A DNA stretch of 64,000 nucleotides from Tabrizicola fusiformis (GCF_013328815.1 NZ_JABUHN010000002.1:1-64000), one strand, 5' to 3'. Shown: positions 27,202 through 39,082, counted from the stretch's first letter. Notes: a model not told the origin generated them from the sequence alone. Numbers and translations: made by a program.

Positions 27202-27579
27202 ATGTTGCAGATCGAAGATGTCCTGCGCGACCGTGGATCGCGCTATGCGGTGTCGGGCGGCCCGGTGCAGGGCCGGGCCGGCGCCGAAGCTTTTCTGGCC
27301 GACCTCAAGCGCACCAAGAAATTCGCCAAGGCCACCCACAATAGCTGGGCCGTGGTGTTGTCGGACGAAGGCGCCGTGCGCAACGATGACGGCGAAAGCG
27401 GCGCCGGGGCGGTGATCCTGAAGATGATCGAGCGGGCGGGCCTGCAGGACCACATCATCGTGGTCACCCGCTGGTATGGCGGGGTGCATCTGGGCGGCGA
27501 CCGCTTTGCTCATGTGGTGACTTCGGTGCGCGCCTATCTTGAGGCGCTGGCAGTGGACAAGGCCCGCGCCTTGCGCTGA
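27202..27579 (+). CDS. YigZ/IMPACT-family protein (UPF0029)
   Basis: A 125-residue protein covering only the IMPACT N-terminal-type domain: KFAKATHNSWAVVL, NDDGESGAGAVILKMIE and VVTRWYGGVHLGGDRFAHV are diagnostic. Full YigZ has an additional C-terminal domain absent here, so this is the short form. The family has been linked to translation and ribosome regulation; role here unknown. Confidence 0.83.
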   Translation: MLQIEDVLRDRGSRYAVSGGPVQGRAGAEAFLADLKRTKKFAKATHNSWAVVLSDEGAVRNDDGESGAGAVILKMIERAGLQDHIIVVTRWYGGVHLGGDRFAHVVTSVRAYLEALAVDKARALR

Positions 27580-27635
27580 AATGCCCCAAGGGCAGGCCCC
27601 CGCCAAGAGGAGCCGCGCCGCGGGAGGGACAAGCG

Positions 27636-27998
27636 ATGAAAGCGATGCTGGCCGCCGAGGCGCGGCGGTTCTGGAACACCTGCCTCTGGTCGCTAGACGG
27701 CTGGCGCGCGGCATGGGCCAGCGAAAAGACGCTGCGGCAATGGACGGTGGTGAATGTGCTGTCGGCGGCGCTGGCCTTTTCGCTGGACCTGACGACGGGC
27801 GAGCGGGCGCTGGTGCTGGCGCTGGGGCTTCTGGTGCTGGCGATGGAGCTGATGAACACCGGGCTGGAAGAGGTGGTCGATTACCTCTCGCGTGAAATCG
27901 ACCCGCGCGCCAAGAAGGCCAAGGATTGCGGCTCGGCCGCGGTGGCGCTGACGGCGCTGGCGGGGGGCGTGGCCTGGGTGGTGATTCTTCTGGGCTGA
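27636..27998 (+). CDS. dgkA: Diacylglycerol kinase
   Basis: A 120-residue integral membrane kinase of the DgkA type with three helices. It has the active-site segment ELMNTGLEEVVDYLS (E and N residues binding MgATP) and ARKKAKDCGSAAVAL. It phosphorylates diacylglycerol for lipid recycling, for instance after membrane-derived glucan synthesis. An N-terminal amphipathic helix precedes the helices as usual. Confidence 0.88.
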   Translation: MKAMLAAEARRFWNTCLWSLDGWRAAWASEKTLRQWTVVNVLSAALAFSLDLTTGERALVLALGLLVLAMELMNTGLEEVVDYLSREIDPRAKKAKDCGSAAVALTALAGGVAWVVILLG

Positions 27999-28048
27999 GG
28001 CGGGCGGCGCGGTCGTTCAGGACCGCGCAGCCCGCCGGGCAAGAGCCG

Positions 28049-28426
28049 TCAGCGGCTCTTGCCGAATAGATTCACGGCCCAGAGCAGCGCCCCCAGCAGA
28101 ATCGCAATTTCGGCCACCGGGAAGATCGGCCCGATCACCGCGCCATCGGCCCGCCCCGACATCAGCAGGAAAAGCCCGGCCAAAAGGACCAGTGCCCCCA
28201 CCTGATGCAGCCAGAAATGCGCCTTTGGCATCCAGCCTTCGGCGAGCCCCGGCAGCAGCCGATAGGCCAGCCCGAACACCGTCATCAGCGTGAAACCCAA
28301 GAGGTTGATATGGGCATGAACCGGCGCCAGCGAATGGTCGCCCGATCCGCCCATGTAACTGCCAAGCCCGATGCCGACGAGAAGATAAAGCGAACCGATA
28401 ACCAGAAAACCGCGCGAAACATCCAT
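28049..28426 (-). CDS. Small membrane protein resembling the N-terminal part of haem-copper oxidase subunit I
   Basis: A 125-residue protein with about four membrane helices. The segment SLAPVHAHINLLGFTLMTVFGLAYR resembles a haem-ligand helix of NorB/CcoN-type subunit I, and HFWLHQVGALVLL adds another His pair. It is far shorter than a real subunit I (450 or more residues), so it is a mini-domain protein, perhaps haem-binding. Upstream lies a strong 16-bp dyad. No oxidase genes are adjacent. Confidence 0.6.
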   Translation of the reverse strand: MDVSRGFLVIGSLYLLVGIGLGSYMGGSGDHSLAPVHAHINLLGFTLMTVFGLAYRLLPGLAEGWMPKAHFWLHQVGALVLLAGLFLLMSGRADGAVIGPIFPVAEIAILLGALLWAVNLFGKSR

Positions 28427-28476
28427 GGTGCTGTTCCTTGTCAGACGGGCCGCAATCTGGCCCGCGGTGCCACAGT

Positions 28477-28492
28477 ATCACGGGTCCGTGAT
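28477..28492. promoter_or_regulatory. 16-bp dyad upstream of the oxidase-like mini protein
   Basis: ATCACGG-GT-CCGTGAT has perfect 7-bp arms and a 2-bp centre, 51 bp before the ATG at 28426. It is a likely operator for that gene. The regulator is not identifiable from sequence. Confidence 0.45.
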
Positions 28493-28581
28493 CGTGTGGC
28501 GGGAAAAGATGTAAAGGATACTCGTCATTCCCGTGCCGGGCGCCGCATTTTCATCGGCGCAGCCAAGTCGATGAGGCAAAA

Positions 28582-28606
28582 CGAAAAAGGCGCCCGAAGG
28601 CGCCTT
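28582..28606 (-). terminator. Rho-independent terminator of tRNA-Ala
   Basis: On the minus strand AAGGCGCC-TTCG-GGCGCCTT is followed by a T run. It lies 17 bp past the tRNA 3' end. Confidence 0.8.
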
Positions 28607-28622
28607 GTTCCATCTGGATGAT

Positions 28623-28698
<76 letters not shown>

Positions 28699-28805
28699 GT
28701 TCCAATCGTCTGGCGCGTGGGGCGCGCCGGATGGCCGCTGTTTAGGGGAGGGCGCGGGGGGGTGCAAGAGGAAAAATGCACCTTTTTCGCGCGCCCTCGA
28801 AACCT

Positions 28806-29141
28806 TCAGACTTCTTCCTCGTCGCCGGCCACATCAGCCAGTTCGTCGAGCGAAACATTGTCGTCCGTATCGTCTTCCAGGAGCTCGTCGTCCATCTCGG
28901 TGTCATCCGCGACACCGCCGACCAGCAGCTCGTCATCCGCTTCCAGATCGTCGACCAGAACGTCGTCATCCTTCTCGGGCACCGCACGGCTGATCACGGC
29001 GGCGGCCATCTTGCGGCGTGCCGATTCGATGTCCACGACTTCGCCGGTATAGGGCGAGACGACGGGCACTTTGTTCAGGTCGTAAAAGCGCTTCCCGGTG
29101 GTGGGGCAAATGCGCTTGGTGCCCCATTCTTGCTTGGGCAT
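28806..29141 (-). CDS. TIGR02300 family protein (FYDLN acid)
   Basis: A 111-residue protein. Residues 1-50 form a conserved small domain with WGTKRICPTTGKRFYDLNKVPVVSPYTGE, including the FYDLN motif and one Cys. The remaining half is highly acidic (runs of D, E and L), as expected for this alphaproteobacterial family. Function unknown. It sits immediately upstream of the tRNA on the same strand. Confidence 0.87.
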   Translation of the reverse strand: MPKQEWGTKRICPTTGKRFYDLNKVPVVSPYTGEVVDIESARRKMAAAVISRAVPEKDDDVLVDDLEADDELLVGGVADDTEMDDELLEDDTDDNVSLDELADVAGDEEEV

Positions 29142-29286
29142 GGTCTTCCCTTTTCAGGTTCATTGTCCAGAGTCGCGCTCGCTTGCCACAAGCCCGGGCC
29201 ACTGTCAAAGCCTTTGTCGGCCCTTGGGCGGGTGGTTGCGGCTGAGGCGCAGATGGCTATTCTGGCCACCCGCTGCAAGAGGCCCC

Positions 29287-29967
29287 ATGCCCGTTCTTCC
29301 CGGCCCTCCCGCGCTTGAAATCACGCTGCGCCGATCGGCCCGGGCGCGGCGCTTTTCCCTTCGGGTTTCGGCGCTGGATGGCCGTGTCACCCTGACCCTG
29401 CCGCCCCGCGCCCGCGAGGCCGAGGCGATGGCCTTTGCTCGCAGTCAGGAAGACTGGCTGCGCCGGGCGCTGACCCGGATTGCGCCGGGGGAGGCGGTGG
29501 GCATCGGCAGCGATTTGCCCTTTGAGGGCCGGCTGCTGCGCCTTGTTGCGGGCACGGGCCGCACCCTGCGGATCGAAGGGGATCAGCTTTTGGTGCCGGG
29601 CGACCCGGCGCAGGCCGGGGCGCGGGTTGCGGCCTGGGCCAAGGCGCGGGCGCGCGACCGTCTGGTTGCCGCTTCTGACCACTACGCCGCGCAGATCGGC
29701 CGCAAGGTGACGCAGATCGCGCTGCGCGACACCCGCTCGCGCTGGGGCTCCTGCACCGCCGAAGGGCGGCTGATGTATTCCTGGAGGCTGATTCTGGCGC
29801 CGCCCCGGGTGCTGGACTATGTGGCGGCGCATGAGGTGGCGCATCTGGTCGAGATGAACCACTCCCCGGCCTTCTGGGCGGTGGTCGGGCGGCTGTATCC
29901 CGGCTGGCAGGCCGAGCGCGCCTGGCTGCGCGGGCAGGGCAGCCAGTTGCACAGCTATCGGTTCTAA
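29287..29967 (+). CDS. YgjP-like (DUF45) metallopeptidase
   Basis: A 226-residue protein of the YgjP/DUF45 family. The zinc motif HEVAH is at residues 182-186, with NHSPAFW downstream. Upstream is the conserved DTRSRWGSCTAEGRLMYSWRL. Members are SprT-like putative metalloproteases of unknown substrate. ATG at 29287 is chosen by homology; the upstream frame is antisense to the FYDLN leader. Confidence 0.85.
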   Translation: MPVLPGPPALEITLRRSARARRFSLRVSALDGRVTLTLPPRAREAEAMAFARSQEDWLRRALTRIAPGEAVGIGSDLPFEGRLLRLVAGTGRTLRIEGDQLLVPGDPAQAGARVAAWAKARARDRLVAASDHYAAQIGRKVTQIALRDTRSRWGSCTAEGRLMYSWRLILAPPRVLDYVAAHEVAHLVEMNHSPAFWAVVGRLYPGWQAERAWLRGQGSQLHSYRF

Positions 29968-30005
29968 TGCTTGACCCCGCCCGCCTGCCCTGATTGGCTT
30001 GCCCC

Positions 30006-30656
30006 ATGGTCACCACGATCCGCCCCACCGATCCCAACGCCGCCGCGCATGAACGGGTCTACCGCAGCCTGCGCCAGCAGGTCATGCATGGCGAGTTGTC
30101 GCCGGGACAGGCGCTGACCCTGCGCGGGGTGGCGCAAAGCTTTGGCGTGTCGATGACCCCCGCGCGTGAGGCGATGCGGCGGCTGGCGGCCGAAGGGGCG
30201 CTGACCATTTCCAACTCGGGGCGGATTTCCACGCCGGAACTCACGCCAGAGCGGATCGAGGAACTGGCGCAGGTCCGCGCCCTGCTTGAGCCGGAAATGG
30301 CCGCACGGGCCTTGCCCCGGGTGCATTTCGCGCTGATCGACCGGCTTGCGGCGATCAACTCGGCCAATCAGGAGGCGGTGATGAATCAGGATGCGGTGGC
30401 CTATGTCCGCTCGAACCTGGAATTTCACCGCACACTGTATCTGCGGGCGCAGACCCCGGCGATGCTGGCGATGATCGAGACGGTTTGGCTGCAGCTTGGC
30501 CCGACGATGCGCGCACTTTACCAAAAGATCCGCCGCCGCGACCTGCCGCAGCATCACCGCCACATCCTTGCTGCGCTCAAGGCCGGGGACGAGCCGGGCC
30601 TGCGACTGGCGGTGCGCACCGATGTCACACAGGGGCTGCGGCACCTGATTTCCTGA
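30006..30656 (+). CDS. GntR-family transcriptional regulator (FadR/FCD subgroup)
   Basis: A 216-residue regulator. The N-terminal winged HTH runs about residues 14-75 (ERVYRSLRQQVMHGELSPGQALTLR, then VAQSFGVSMTPAREAMRRL). The C-terminal all-helical FCD effector domain has metal-type His residues (LEFHRTLY, QHHRHILAAL). It probably senses an organic acid. The next gene on the same strand is a dioxygenase-like protein, a possible target. Confidence 0.85.
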   Translation: MVTTIRPTDPNAAAHERVYRSLRQQVMHGELSPGQALTLRGVAQSFGVSMTPAREAMRRLAAEGALTISNSGRISTPELTPERIEELAQVRALLEPEMAARALPRVHFALIDRLAAINSANQEAVMNQDAVAYVRSNLEFHRTLYLRAQTPAMLAMIETVWLQLGPTMRALYQKIRRRDLPQHHRHILAALKAGDEPGLRLAVRTDVTQGLRHLIS

Positions 30657-30747
30657 CGCCGCGACGGAACGCCTGTCTCCGGGCGTTTGCAGCCCGAACC
30701 TAGACAGGCCCGACGCAAGAAGGGTCCGACCCAAGACAGGATAGCCG

Positions 30748-31488
30748 ATGCCCGCCCTTACCACGCTTGACCGCCGCACCCTTTTGCGCGCGCTGACCTT
30801 TGCCCCGGTCGCTGCCGCCCTGCCGCAAACCATTCTGGCCGAGGTGGCGGGGGCCGGGCTGATCACCACCGACGTCTGCCTGTTGCAGGCCGAAGTCACC
30901 GAGGGCCCCTTCTACATCGACCCGCATCTTTTGCGCGCCGACATCACCGAGGGGCGCCCCGGACTGCCGATGCAACTGCGTCTGCAGGTGGTCACCGCCG
31001 ACTGCACGCCTGTCGCCGGCGCACGGGTGGATGTCTGGCATTGCGATGCGCTGGGCGTCTATTCCGGGGTCGAGAATCTGGGCGGCGGGGAGGACACGGT
31101 TGGCCAGACCTTCCTGCGCGGCACGCAACTCACGGATTCAGAAGGAATTTCGACGTTCCAGACCATCTTCCCCGGCTGGTATCGCGGCCGCACCACCCAT
31201 ATCCATTACAAGGTGTTTCTGGATGAGACGACCGTTCTGACCAGCCAGATCTTCTTTGACGAGACGGTCAATCAGGCGATTTATGACGACCATGACGCCT
31301 ATGAACGCCCCGAAGCGCGCGACATGCTGAATGCCGCCGACAGCATCGCCGCCGAGGCCGGGCAGGGTGCCTATGCCACGGTGCGGATGACCGAACCGGA
31401 TGGCGCGATGGAGGCGGCGCTGGTGGTGGGCATCAACCCCGAGGGCGGGTCGGCCGGGCTGCTCGACTGGCTGTGGAAGCGCGGATAA
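30748..31488 (+). CDS. Intradiol ring-cleavage dioxygenase-like protein with Tat-type signal
   Basis: A 246-residue protein. A leader with RRTLLRA and a hydrophobic core suggests Tat export. The dioxygenase C-terminal fold follows: DVWHCDALGVYSGV (iron Tyr) and PGWYRGRTTHIHYKV (iron Tyr, His, His). Exported members of this family act on unidentified aromatic or hydroxylated substrates; substrate here is unknown. It stands 91 bp after the GntR gene. Confidence 0.82.
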   Translation: MPALTTLDRRTLLRALTFAPVAAALPQTILAEVAGAGLITTDVCLLQAEVTEGPFYIDPHLLRADITEGRPGLPMQLRLQVVTADCTPVAGARVDVWHCDALGVYSGVENLGGGEDTVGQTFLRGTQLTDSEGISTFQTIFPGWYRGRTTHIHYKVFLDETTVLTSQIFFDETVNQAIYDDHDAYERPEARDMLNAADSIAAEAGQGAYATVRMTEPDGAMEAALVVGINPEGGSAGLLDWLWKRG

Positions 31489-31537
31489 GCGGCCCGGCAG
31501 AGGTTGCCCCGGGGCTATGGGCCCCGGGGATGAAAGG

Positions 31538-32926
31538 TCAGGCGTGGATTGCGCCCAGACCGCAGGCGAGGGCGGCTTCGCGGACCGCTTCGCTATAGGT
31601 GGGGTGCGCGTGGCAGGTCAGCGCGAGGTCTTGTGCCGAGGCGCCGAATTCCATCGCCACGCAGACCTCGTGGATCAGGTCGCCAGCGCCGGGGCCGATG
31701 ATGTGGCAACCCAGAATCCGGTCGGTTTCCTTGTCGGCCAGCAGTTTCACGAACCCTTCGGCCTGAAAGACCGCCTTGGCGCGGGCGTTGCCCATGAAGG
31801 GGAATTTGCCGACCTTGTAGGCGCGCCCTTCCTCTTTCAGTTGCTCTTCGGTCTTGCCCACGCTGGCCACCTCCGGGGTGGTGTATATCACGCCCGGGAT
31901 TACCTCGTAGTTAACGTGACCGTGCTTGCCGGCGATCACTTCGGCCACGGCCATGCCCTCATCCTCGGCCTTGTGGGCCAGCATCGGGCCGGGGACGGCA
32001 TCACCGATGGCGTAGATGCCCTTGATATTGGTGGCAAAATGGCTGTCGATCTTGATCTGGCCCCGCGGCAGCATCTCAACCCCCAGCGCCTCAAGCCCGA
32101 GACCGGCGGTAAAGGGTTTGCGCCCGGTGGCGACCAGCACGACATCGGCGTCAAGGCTGGCCTCGCTGTCGTTCTTGCGCAGTTTCCAGGTGACTTTGGC
32201 GCCGGTTTCGGACGCCTCAACCTTCTGCACCGCCGCGCCAAGGACGAACTTAAGCCCCTGTTTGGAAAGGATTCTCTGGAAGGACTTCGCCACTTCGCCG
32301 TCCATGCCGGGGGTGATCGCCTCAAGATACTCAACCACCGTCACCTGCGCGCCCAGACGGGCATAGACCGAGCCCATCTCAAGCCCGATCACGCCGGCGC
32401 CGATCACCACCATGGTTTTCGGGATGGCAGGCAGGGTCAGGGCGCCGGTGGAGGTGACGACGACCTTTTCGTCCACCGTCACGCCGGGCAGGCTGGATGC
32501 CTCGGAACCCGTTGCAATCACGATGTTTTTCGCTTCATGCACCTCGTCGCCGACCTTGACCTTGCCCGGCTCGGGGATCGAGCCCCAGCCTTTCAGCCAG
32601 GTGACCTTGTTCTTCTTGAACAGGAATTCGATGCCCTTGGTGTTGCCGTTGACCACGTCCTGCTTGTAGTCCTTCATCTTGGACCAATCGACGGTGGGCG
32701 CGCCACCCATCAGGCCCATTTTCTCAAAGTTTTCATGGACTTCGTGCAGGTGATGCGTGGCGTTCAAGAGGGCCTTGGAGGGGATGCAGCCGACGTTCAG
32801 GCAGGTGCCGCCCAGCGTCTCGCGCCCTTCGACGCAGGCGACGTTCAGGCCCAGTTGTGCTGCGTGGATGGCGCAGACATAGCCGCCGGGGCCGCCGCCG
32901 ATCACGATGAGGTCAAAGCTTGCCAT
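31538..32926 (-). CDS. lpdA: Dihydrolipoyl dehydrogenase (E3)
   Basis: A 462-residue FAD flavoprotein that reoxidises dihydrolipoamide in the 2-oxoglutarate dehydrogenase complex. It has the FAD loop GGGPGGY, the redox disulfide Cys42/Cys47 (GGTCLNVGC), the NAD-binding [12 protein letters not shown], and the dimer-interface catalytic His in HAHPTYSEA. It is the last gene of the minus-strand suc block. Its immediate upstream DNA carries five 11-bp-phased CGTA units, so it may have its own regulated promoter. Confidence 0.95.
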   Translation of the reverse strand: MASFDLIVIGGGPGGYVCAIHAAQLGLNVACVEGRETLGGTCLNVGCIPSKALLNATHHLHEVHENFEKMGLMGGAPTVDWSKMKDYKQDVVNGNTKGIEFLFKKNKVTWLKGWGSIPEPGKVKVGDEVHEAKNIVIATGSEASSLPGVTVDEKVVVTSTGALTLPAIPKTMVVIGAGVIGLEMGSVYARLGAQVTVVEYLEAITPGMDGEVAKSFQRILSKQGLKFVLGAAVQKVEASETGAKVTWKLRKNDSEASLDADVVLVATGRKPFTAGLGLEALGVEMLPRGQIKIDSHFATNIKGIYAIGDAVPGPMLAHKAEDEGMAVAEVIAGKHGHVNYEVIPGVIYTTPEVASVGKTEEQLKEEGRAYKVGKFPFMGNARAKAVFQAEGFVKLLADKETDRILGCHIIGPGAGDLIHEVCVAMEFGASAQDLALTCHAHPTYSEAVREAALACGLGAIHA

Positions 32927-32948
32927 GGGGATTTTCCTTCGGAAGAGA

Positions 32949-33003
32949 CGTATTTTTTGCGTATGTTCTGCGTAGTTTTTCCGTAGATACTTCGTAACTA
33001 CAC
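32949..33003 (-). promoter_or_regulatory. Five 11-bp-phased CGTA units upstream of lpdA
   Basis: CGTA occurs at 32949, 32960, 32971, 32982 and 32993, exactly 11 bp apart, in an AT-rich stretch between the MAPEG stop and the lpdA start. On the coding strand each unit ends in TACG. Direct repeats with 11-bp period are the pattern bound by OmpR/PhoB-type response regulators, and also occur as arrayed operators. Confidence 0.5.
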
Positions 33004-33007
33004 GGTT

Positions 33008-33403
33008 TCAGATCAAGGCCGCGAGGAGCAGGGTCAGCGTGGCGAAAAATCCCACGGCCCAGATCGCCGAACGGCCGGGCCGCCAGCCAAGGTAATAGGC
33101 CGGGACGTAGAGGATGCGGGCGCCAAGATAGACCCATGCGGCGGTCTGGGTGACCGGGGTGGACTGGCCGGACAGGGTGACCACCACCACGGCGAGGGTG
33201 AAGAGGATCAGCCCCTCAAAATGGTTGTTCAGCGCGCGTTGCAGGCGGGCGGTGCCGATGGACAGTTGCCGCGACGGCGGGATGTCACGGGCGGAGGAGG
33301 TATAGCCCACCCCCAGCTCGCGGTTGGCCGGGACGGCGAAGGCCGCGAATTGCAGGCATTGCAGCAGACCGGCGAGGGTGAGGGCGGTGAGTTCGGGGGT
33401 CAT
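33008..33403 (-). CDS. MAPEG family membrane protein
   Basis: A 131-residue protein with four membrane helices. It has the MAPEG signature region: an N-terminal LTLAGLLQCLQF helix, RLQRALNNHFEGLILFT (the RxxRAxxNHxE-like motif) and ARILYVPAYYLGW. Eukaryotic MAPEG proteins act in eicosanoid and glutathione metabolism; bacterial ones are uncharacterised. ATG at 33403 is one base after the upstream gene's stop. Confidence 0.82.
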   Translation of the reverse strand: MTPELTALTLAGLLQCLQFAAFAVPANRELGVGYTSSARDIPPSRQLSIGTARLQRALNNHFEGLILFTLAVVVVTLSGQSTPVTQTAAWVYLGARILYVPAYYLGWRPGRSAIWAVGFFATLTLLLAALI

Positions 33404-33404
33404 G

Positions 33405-33803
33405 TCAGCCACCGCCAAGTGACTTAAAAAGTCCACCGACAAAACCGCCAGCTAGATCGCCTACGCCGGTGTAGTAACTTGTTTCTTTTCGGGTCTGCAG
33501 CACGGCTTCGCCGATTGTGGTGGTAATTTCGCCAATCGACATTCTCTTACCCATTAGAGCGAGTCCGTGAGCTGTTAGGGTTGGCCCTACAACGAAAGCG
33601 CCTCCGGAAATGAAGGTCTGAACGTTGGTAGTTCTGATTATGCCTTCGGCTTCCAGCCACTTAACACTGGTTGCAAAAAATGGCTGATACTCGTCTTCGA
33701 GACCAAGCTGATGGAACTGAAGAGTCCTCTCAGACAAGCCCCACTCCAATAGCAGACCTAGTATCTTAGCGATGACCAGTTCGCTCATCTCGATATTGTT
33801 CAT
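33405..33803 (-). CDS. Hypothetical winged-helix-like protein, AT-richer than its neighbours
   Basis: A 132-residue protein of unknown family. Residues 1-85 look like a winged helix (VKWLEAEGIIRTTN ... LTAHGLALMGK is the usual recognition-helix and wing pattern). The C-terminus is glycine-rich and hydrophobic (GDLAGGFVGGLFKSLGGG). Base composition is visibly lower in GC than the adjacent sucB and MAPEG genes, and dispersed repeats lie just upstream. This suggests a recent insertion into the suc-lpd block. Confidence 0.55.
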   Translation of the reverse strand: MNNIEMSELVIAKILGLLLEWGLSERTLQFHQLGLEDEYQPFFATSVKWLEAEGIIRTTNVQTFISGGAFVVGPTLTAHGLALMGKRMSIGEITTTIGEAVLQTRKETSYYTGVGDLAGGFVGGLFKSLGGG

Positions 33804-33895
33804 GCGTCTGCCTCACTGGCTCCCCCCTTTCCAAATAGGTGGAGGGGCAGAGAAATATGGGTTTCGCGTCATCTGGTATTCGGGCAGACCCGACC

Positions 33896-33963
33896 GGTGC
33901 GTGCAAGCACGCACCCTAGCCAAGGCAGGGTGCGGCAGTCCGTAGGTCGGGGTTCACCCCGAC
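33896..33963. repeat. Two dispersed palindromic repeats between sucB and the winged-helix-like gene
   Basis: The first is GGTGCGTGC-AA-GCACGCACC (33896-33915) with a CTAG tail. The second is CCGTAG followed by GTCGGGG-TTCA-CCCCGAC (33940-33963). The second recurs at 49974-49995. The palindrome-plus-CCTA(CGG) design matches the repeats at 10047 and 10135. Confidence 0.65.
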
Positions 33964-33967
33964 TCCC

Positions 33968-35167
33968 TCAAAGATCCATCAGCAGGCGGCGCGGGTCTTC
34001 CAGCGCCTCTTTCACGCGGACGAGGAAGGTAACGGCGCCTTTGCCGTCCACGATGCGGTGGTCGTAGCTGAGGGCGAGATACATCATCGGGCGGATGACG
34101 ATCTGGCCGTTCACCACCACCGGGCGGTCCTGGATCTTGTGCATCCCCAGAATGCCCGATTGCGGCGGGTTCAGGATCGGCGAGGACATCAGCGAGCCAT
34201 AGACGCCGCCGTTCGAGATGGTGAAGCTGCCGCCCTGCATTTCGGCCATCGACAGCTTGCCGTCGCGGGCGCGCAGGCCCAGTTCGGCGATCTTCTTTTC
34301 GATGGCGGCAAAGCCCATCTGGTCGGCGTCACGCACCACCGGAACCACGAGGCCCGAGGGGGTGCCGACGGCGACGCCCATGTGGACATAGTTCTTGTAG
34401 ACCACATCCTGACCGTCGATCTCGGCGTTGACTTCCGGGACTTCCTTGAGGGCATGGATACAAGCCTTCACGAAGAAGGACATGAAGCCAAGCTTGACGC
34501 CATGCTTCTTCTCGAACTGGTCCTTGTAGGCGTTGCGCAGCTCCATGATGCCGGACATGTCCACCTCGTTATAGGTGGTCAGCATGGCGGCGGTGTTCTG
34601 CGCGTCTTTCAGGCGGCGGGCGATGGTGGCGCGCAGGCGGGTCATCTTGACGCGCTCTTCGCGGGCGGCATCGTCTGCCGGGACGGGCGCGCGCGGGATG
34701 GCGGCGGGCGCGGGGGCCGCCGTCACCGGAGCGGCTGCGGCGGCGCGCGCCACGTCTTCCTTCATCACGCGGCCATCGCGGCCGGTGCCCTGCACCTGAT
34801 CGGGCGAGAGGCCCGCTTCGGCCATGGCTTTCTTGGCCGCGGGGGCGTTTTCGATGTCCTTGGCCGCCGGGGCGGGGGCCGGGGTGGCTTTCGGCTCTTC
34901 GGCCTTGGGCGCGGCCGGGGCGGTGCCCACGGCGCCTTCGGTCACGATGGCCAGCCGGGCCGAGGCGGCGACGGTCGTGCCTTCGGGCGCGAGGATTTCG
35001 GCCAGAACGCCGGACACCGGGCTGGGCACTTCAACCGAGACCTTGTCGGTCTCAAGCTCGCACAGCATTTCGTCCTGTTTCACCGTGTCGCCCACCTTCT
35101 TGAACCAGGTGGATACGGTTGCCTCGGACACGCTTTCGCCCAGGGCGGGCACCATAACGTCGGTCAT
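33968..35167 (-). CDS. sucB: Dihydrolipoyllysine succinyltransferase, E2 of 2-oxoglutarate dehydrogenase
   Basis: A 399-residue E2. The lipoyl domain occupies residues 1-75 with lipoyl-Lys42 in ETDKVSV. An Ala/Pro-rich linker and a peripheral-subunit-binding domain ([19 protein letters not shown]) follow. The catalytic domain has the active-site His/Asp motif [10 protein letters not shown]. It transfers the succinyl group from SucA to CoA. It follows sucA by 22 bases on the same strand. Confidence 0.96.
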   Translation of the reverse strand: MTDVMVPALGESVSEATVSTWFKKVGDTVKQDEMLCELETDKVSVEVPSPVSGVLAEILAPEGTTVAASARLAIVTEGAVGTAPAAPKAEEPKATPAPAPAAKDIENAPAAKKAMAEAGLSPDQVQGTGRDGRVMKEDVARAAAAAPVTAAPAPAAIPRAPVPADDAAREERVKMTRLRATIARRLKDAQNTAAMLTTYNEVDMSGIMELRNAYKDQFEKKHGVKLGFMSFFVKACIHALKEVPEVNAEIDGQDVVYKNYVHMGVAVGTPSGLVVPVVRDADQMGFAAIEKKIAELGLRARDGKLSMAEMQGGSFTISNGGVYGSLMSSPILNPPQSGILGMHKIQDRPVVVNGQIVIRPMMYLALSYDHRIVDGKGAVTFLVRVKEALEDPRRLLMDL

Positions 35168-35189
35168 GTTACTCTCCTCTCTCCGGGCC

Positions 35190-38144
<2,955 letters not shown>

Positions 38145-38183
38145 CTCTCGTTTCCTCCCGGGGGGCTTTGGCACAAAGGCCGG

Positions 38184-38207
38184 GGCGGCGGGGTTTCCCC
38201 CGCCGCC
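38184..38207 (-). other. Strong GC hairpin upstream of sucA
   Basis: GGCGGCGGGG (38184-38193) pairs perfectly with CCCCGCCGCC (38198-38207). It lacks a T run, so it is not a standard terminator. It could set differential expression of sucAB relative to the genes upstream. Confidence 0.45.
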
Positions 38208-38209
38208 GC

Positions 38210-38374
38210 TCAGTTCAGGATGCTGACCAGCGTGGTCAGCACAGGGTTGGTTTCGGCAAGGCCAAGCGAGATCACGAAGCCAGCCAGAAGGGTTGCAAGA
38301 AGCAGGGTGAAGGACAGGATGGCGCGGTCTTCGACGGCATCTTCATATGCGGCAGGATGACGGTCTTCAGTCAT
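38210..38374 (-). CDS. 54-residue single-pass membrane protein
   Basis: MTEDRHPAAYEDAVEDRAIL, then one membrane helix (about residues 22-45), then LVSILN. It begins with an acidic, Pro/Tyr-containing cytoplasmic segment. The ATG at 38374 has only a weak GAAAG upstream. It is placed between the DUF805 gene and sucA, on the same strand. I do not recognise a family. Confidence 0.5.
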   Translation of the reverse strand: MTEDRHPAAYEDAVEDRAILSFTLLLATLLAGFVISLGLAETNPVLTTLVSILN

Positions 38375-38502
38375 TTTTGCATCTTTCTGCTTGCGAGGTG
38401 ATAACGCGCGCCGGTCATGTTTTTTGGAACAGATAGTCGAAGTGATCGATTGCGAAGGGCATTCGTCCTCGGCGGGAAGACATGAGGTGTGGACTTGCCC
38501 GG

Positions 38503-39081
38503 TCATAGAAGAGCCTCCGAGGGAGGAGGGCCATAGCGGTTGGGGCGGGCTGATCCCGGAACGAACCCACTCGCGAGATTTACGGCAAAGAGGCCGAAAA
38601 CGGATGGTTCGAGCATTTCAAACATACGCAGGTGGGGGTAACCGAAATCAAGGCGGTTGAGCCCCGATTTGGTGAGGTTGGCAATCCAAAACAGCAGGTC
38701 GTCGAATTCCCGGGTAAGGTTCAGGAATTGGTTCTCCCAGTTTAGGAAACTGGCAAGGACAACCGCTAAGCCGAACAGAAGGGACATTACGCCTGGAAAC
38801 CCAAAATCATGCCAGCGCCGGGCAAAAATCGGCAGGAGCATTAGGGGGATCAGAAGGCTGCCTGCTTCCCACAGTGCCGCAATAGGGAACTGATCACGCG
38901 GCGATTCCCCGCAGGATTCGAACATCGGATAATAGCTTCGGGCAAAGTTACACGCACCGGAAAGGGCACTGATGGCCGCTAGGCAAGTCATCAGAACCAT
39001 CCAGAACTCGAAACGGTTTGACCGTCCCGAGAACTGGAGGCTCTTGGCAAAGCCCATCTTGATGGCGCGTGCCGGTTCCAT
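38503..39081 (-). CDS. DUF805-like membrane protein
   Basis: A 192-residue protein with four to five hydrophobic segments. The N-terminal LQFSGRSNRFEFWMVLM and the ARRWHDFGFPG segment match DUF805 (YhaH-type), although the spacing is longer than in most members. Base composition is lower in GC than sucD and sucA. Its start lies one base after the sucD stop, so it is inserted in the operon. Function unknown. Confidence 0.7.
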   Translation of the reverse strand: MEPARAIKMGFAKSLQFSGRSNRFEFWMVLMTCLAAISALSGACNFARSYYPMFESCGESPRDQFPIAALWEAGSLLIPLMLLPIFARRWHDFGFPGVMSLLFGLAVVLASFLNWENQFLNLTREFDDLLFWIANLTKSGLNRLDFGYPHLRMFEMLEPSVFGLFAVNLASGFVPGSARPNRYGPPPSEALL

Positions 39082-39082
39082 G

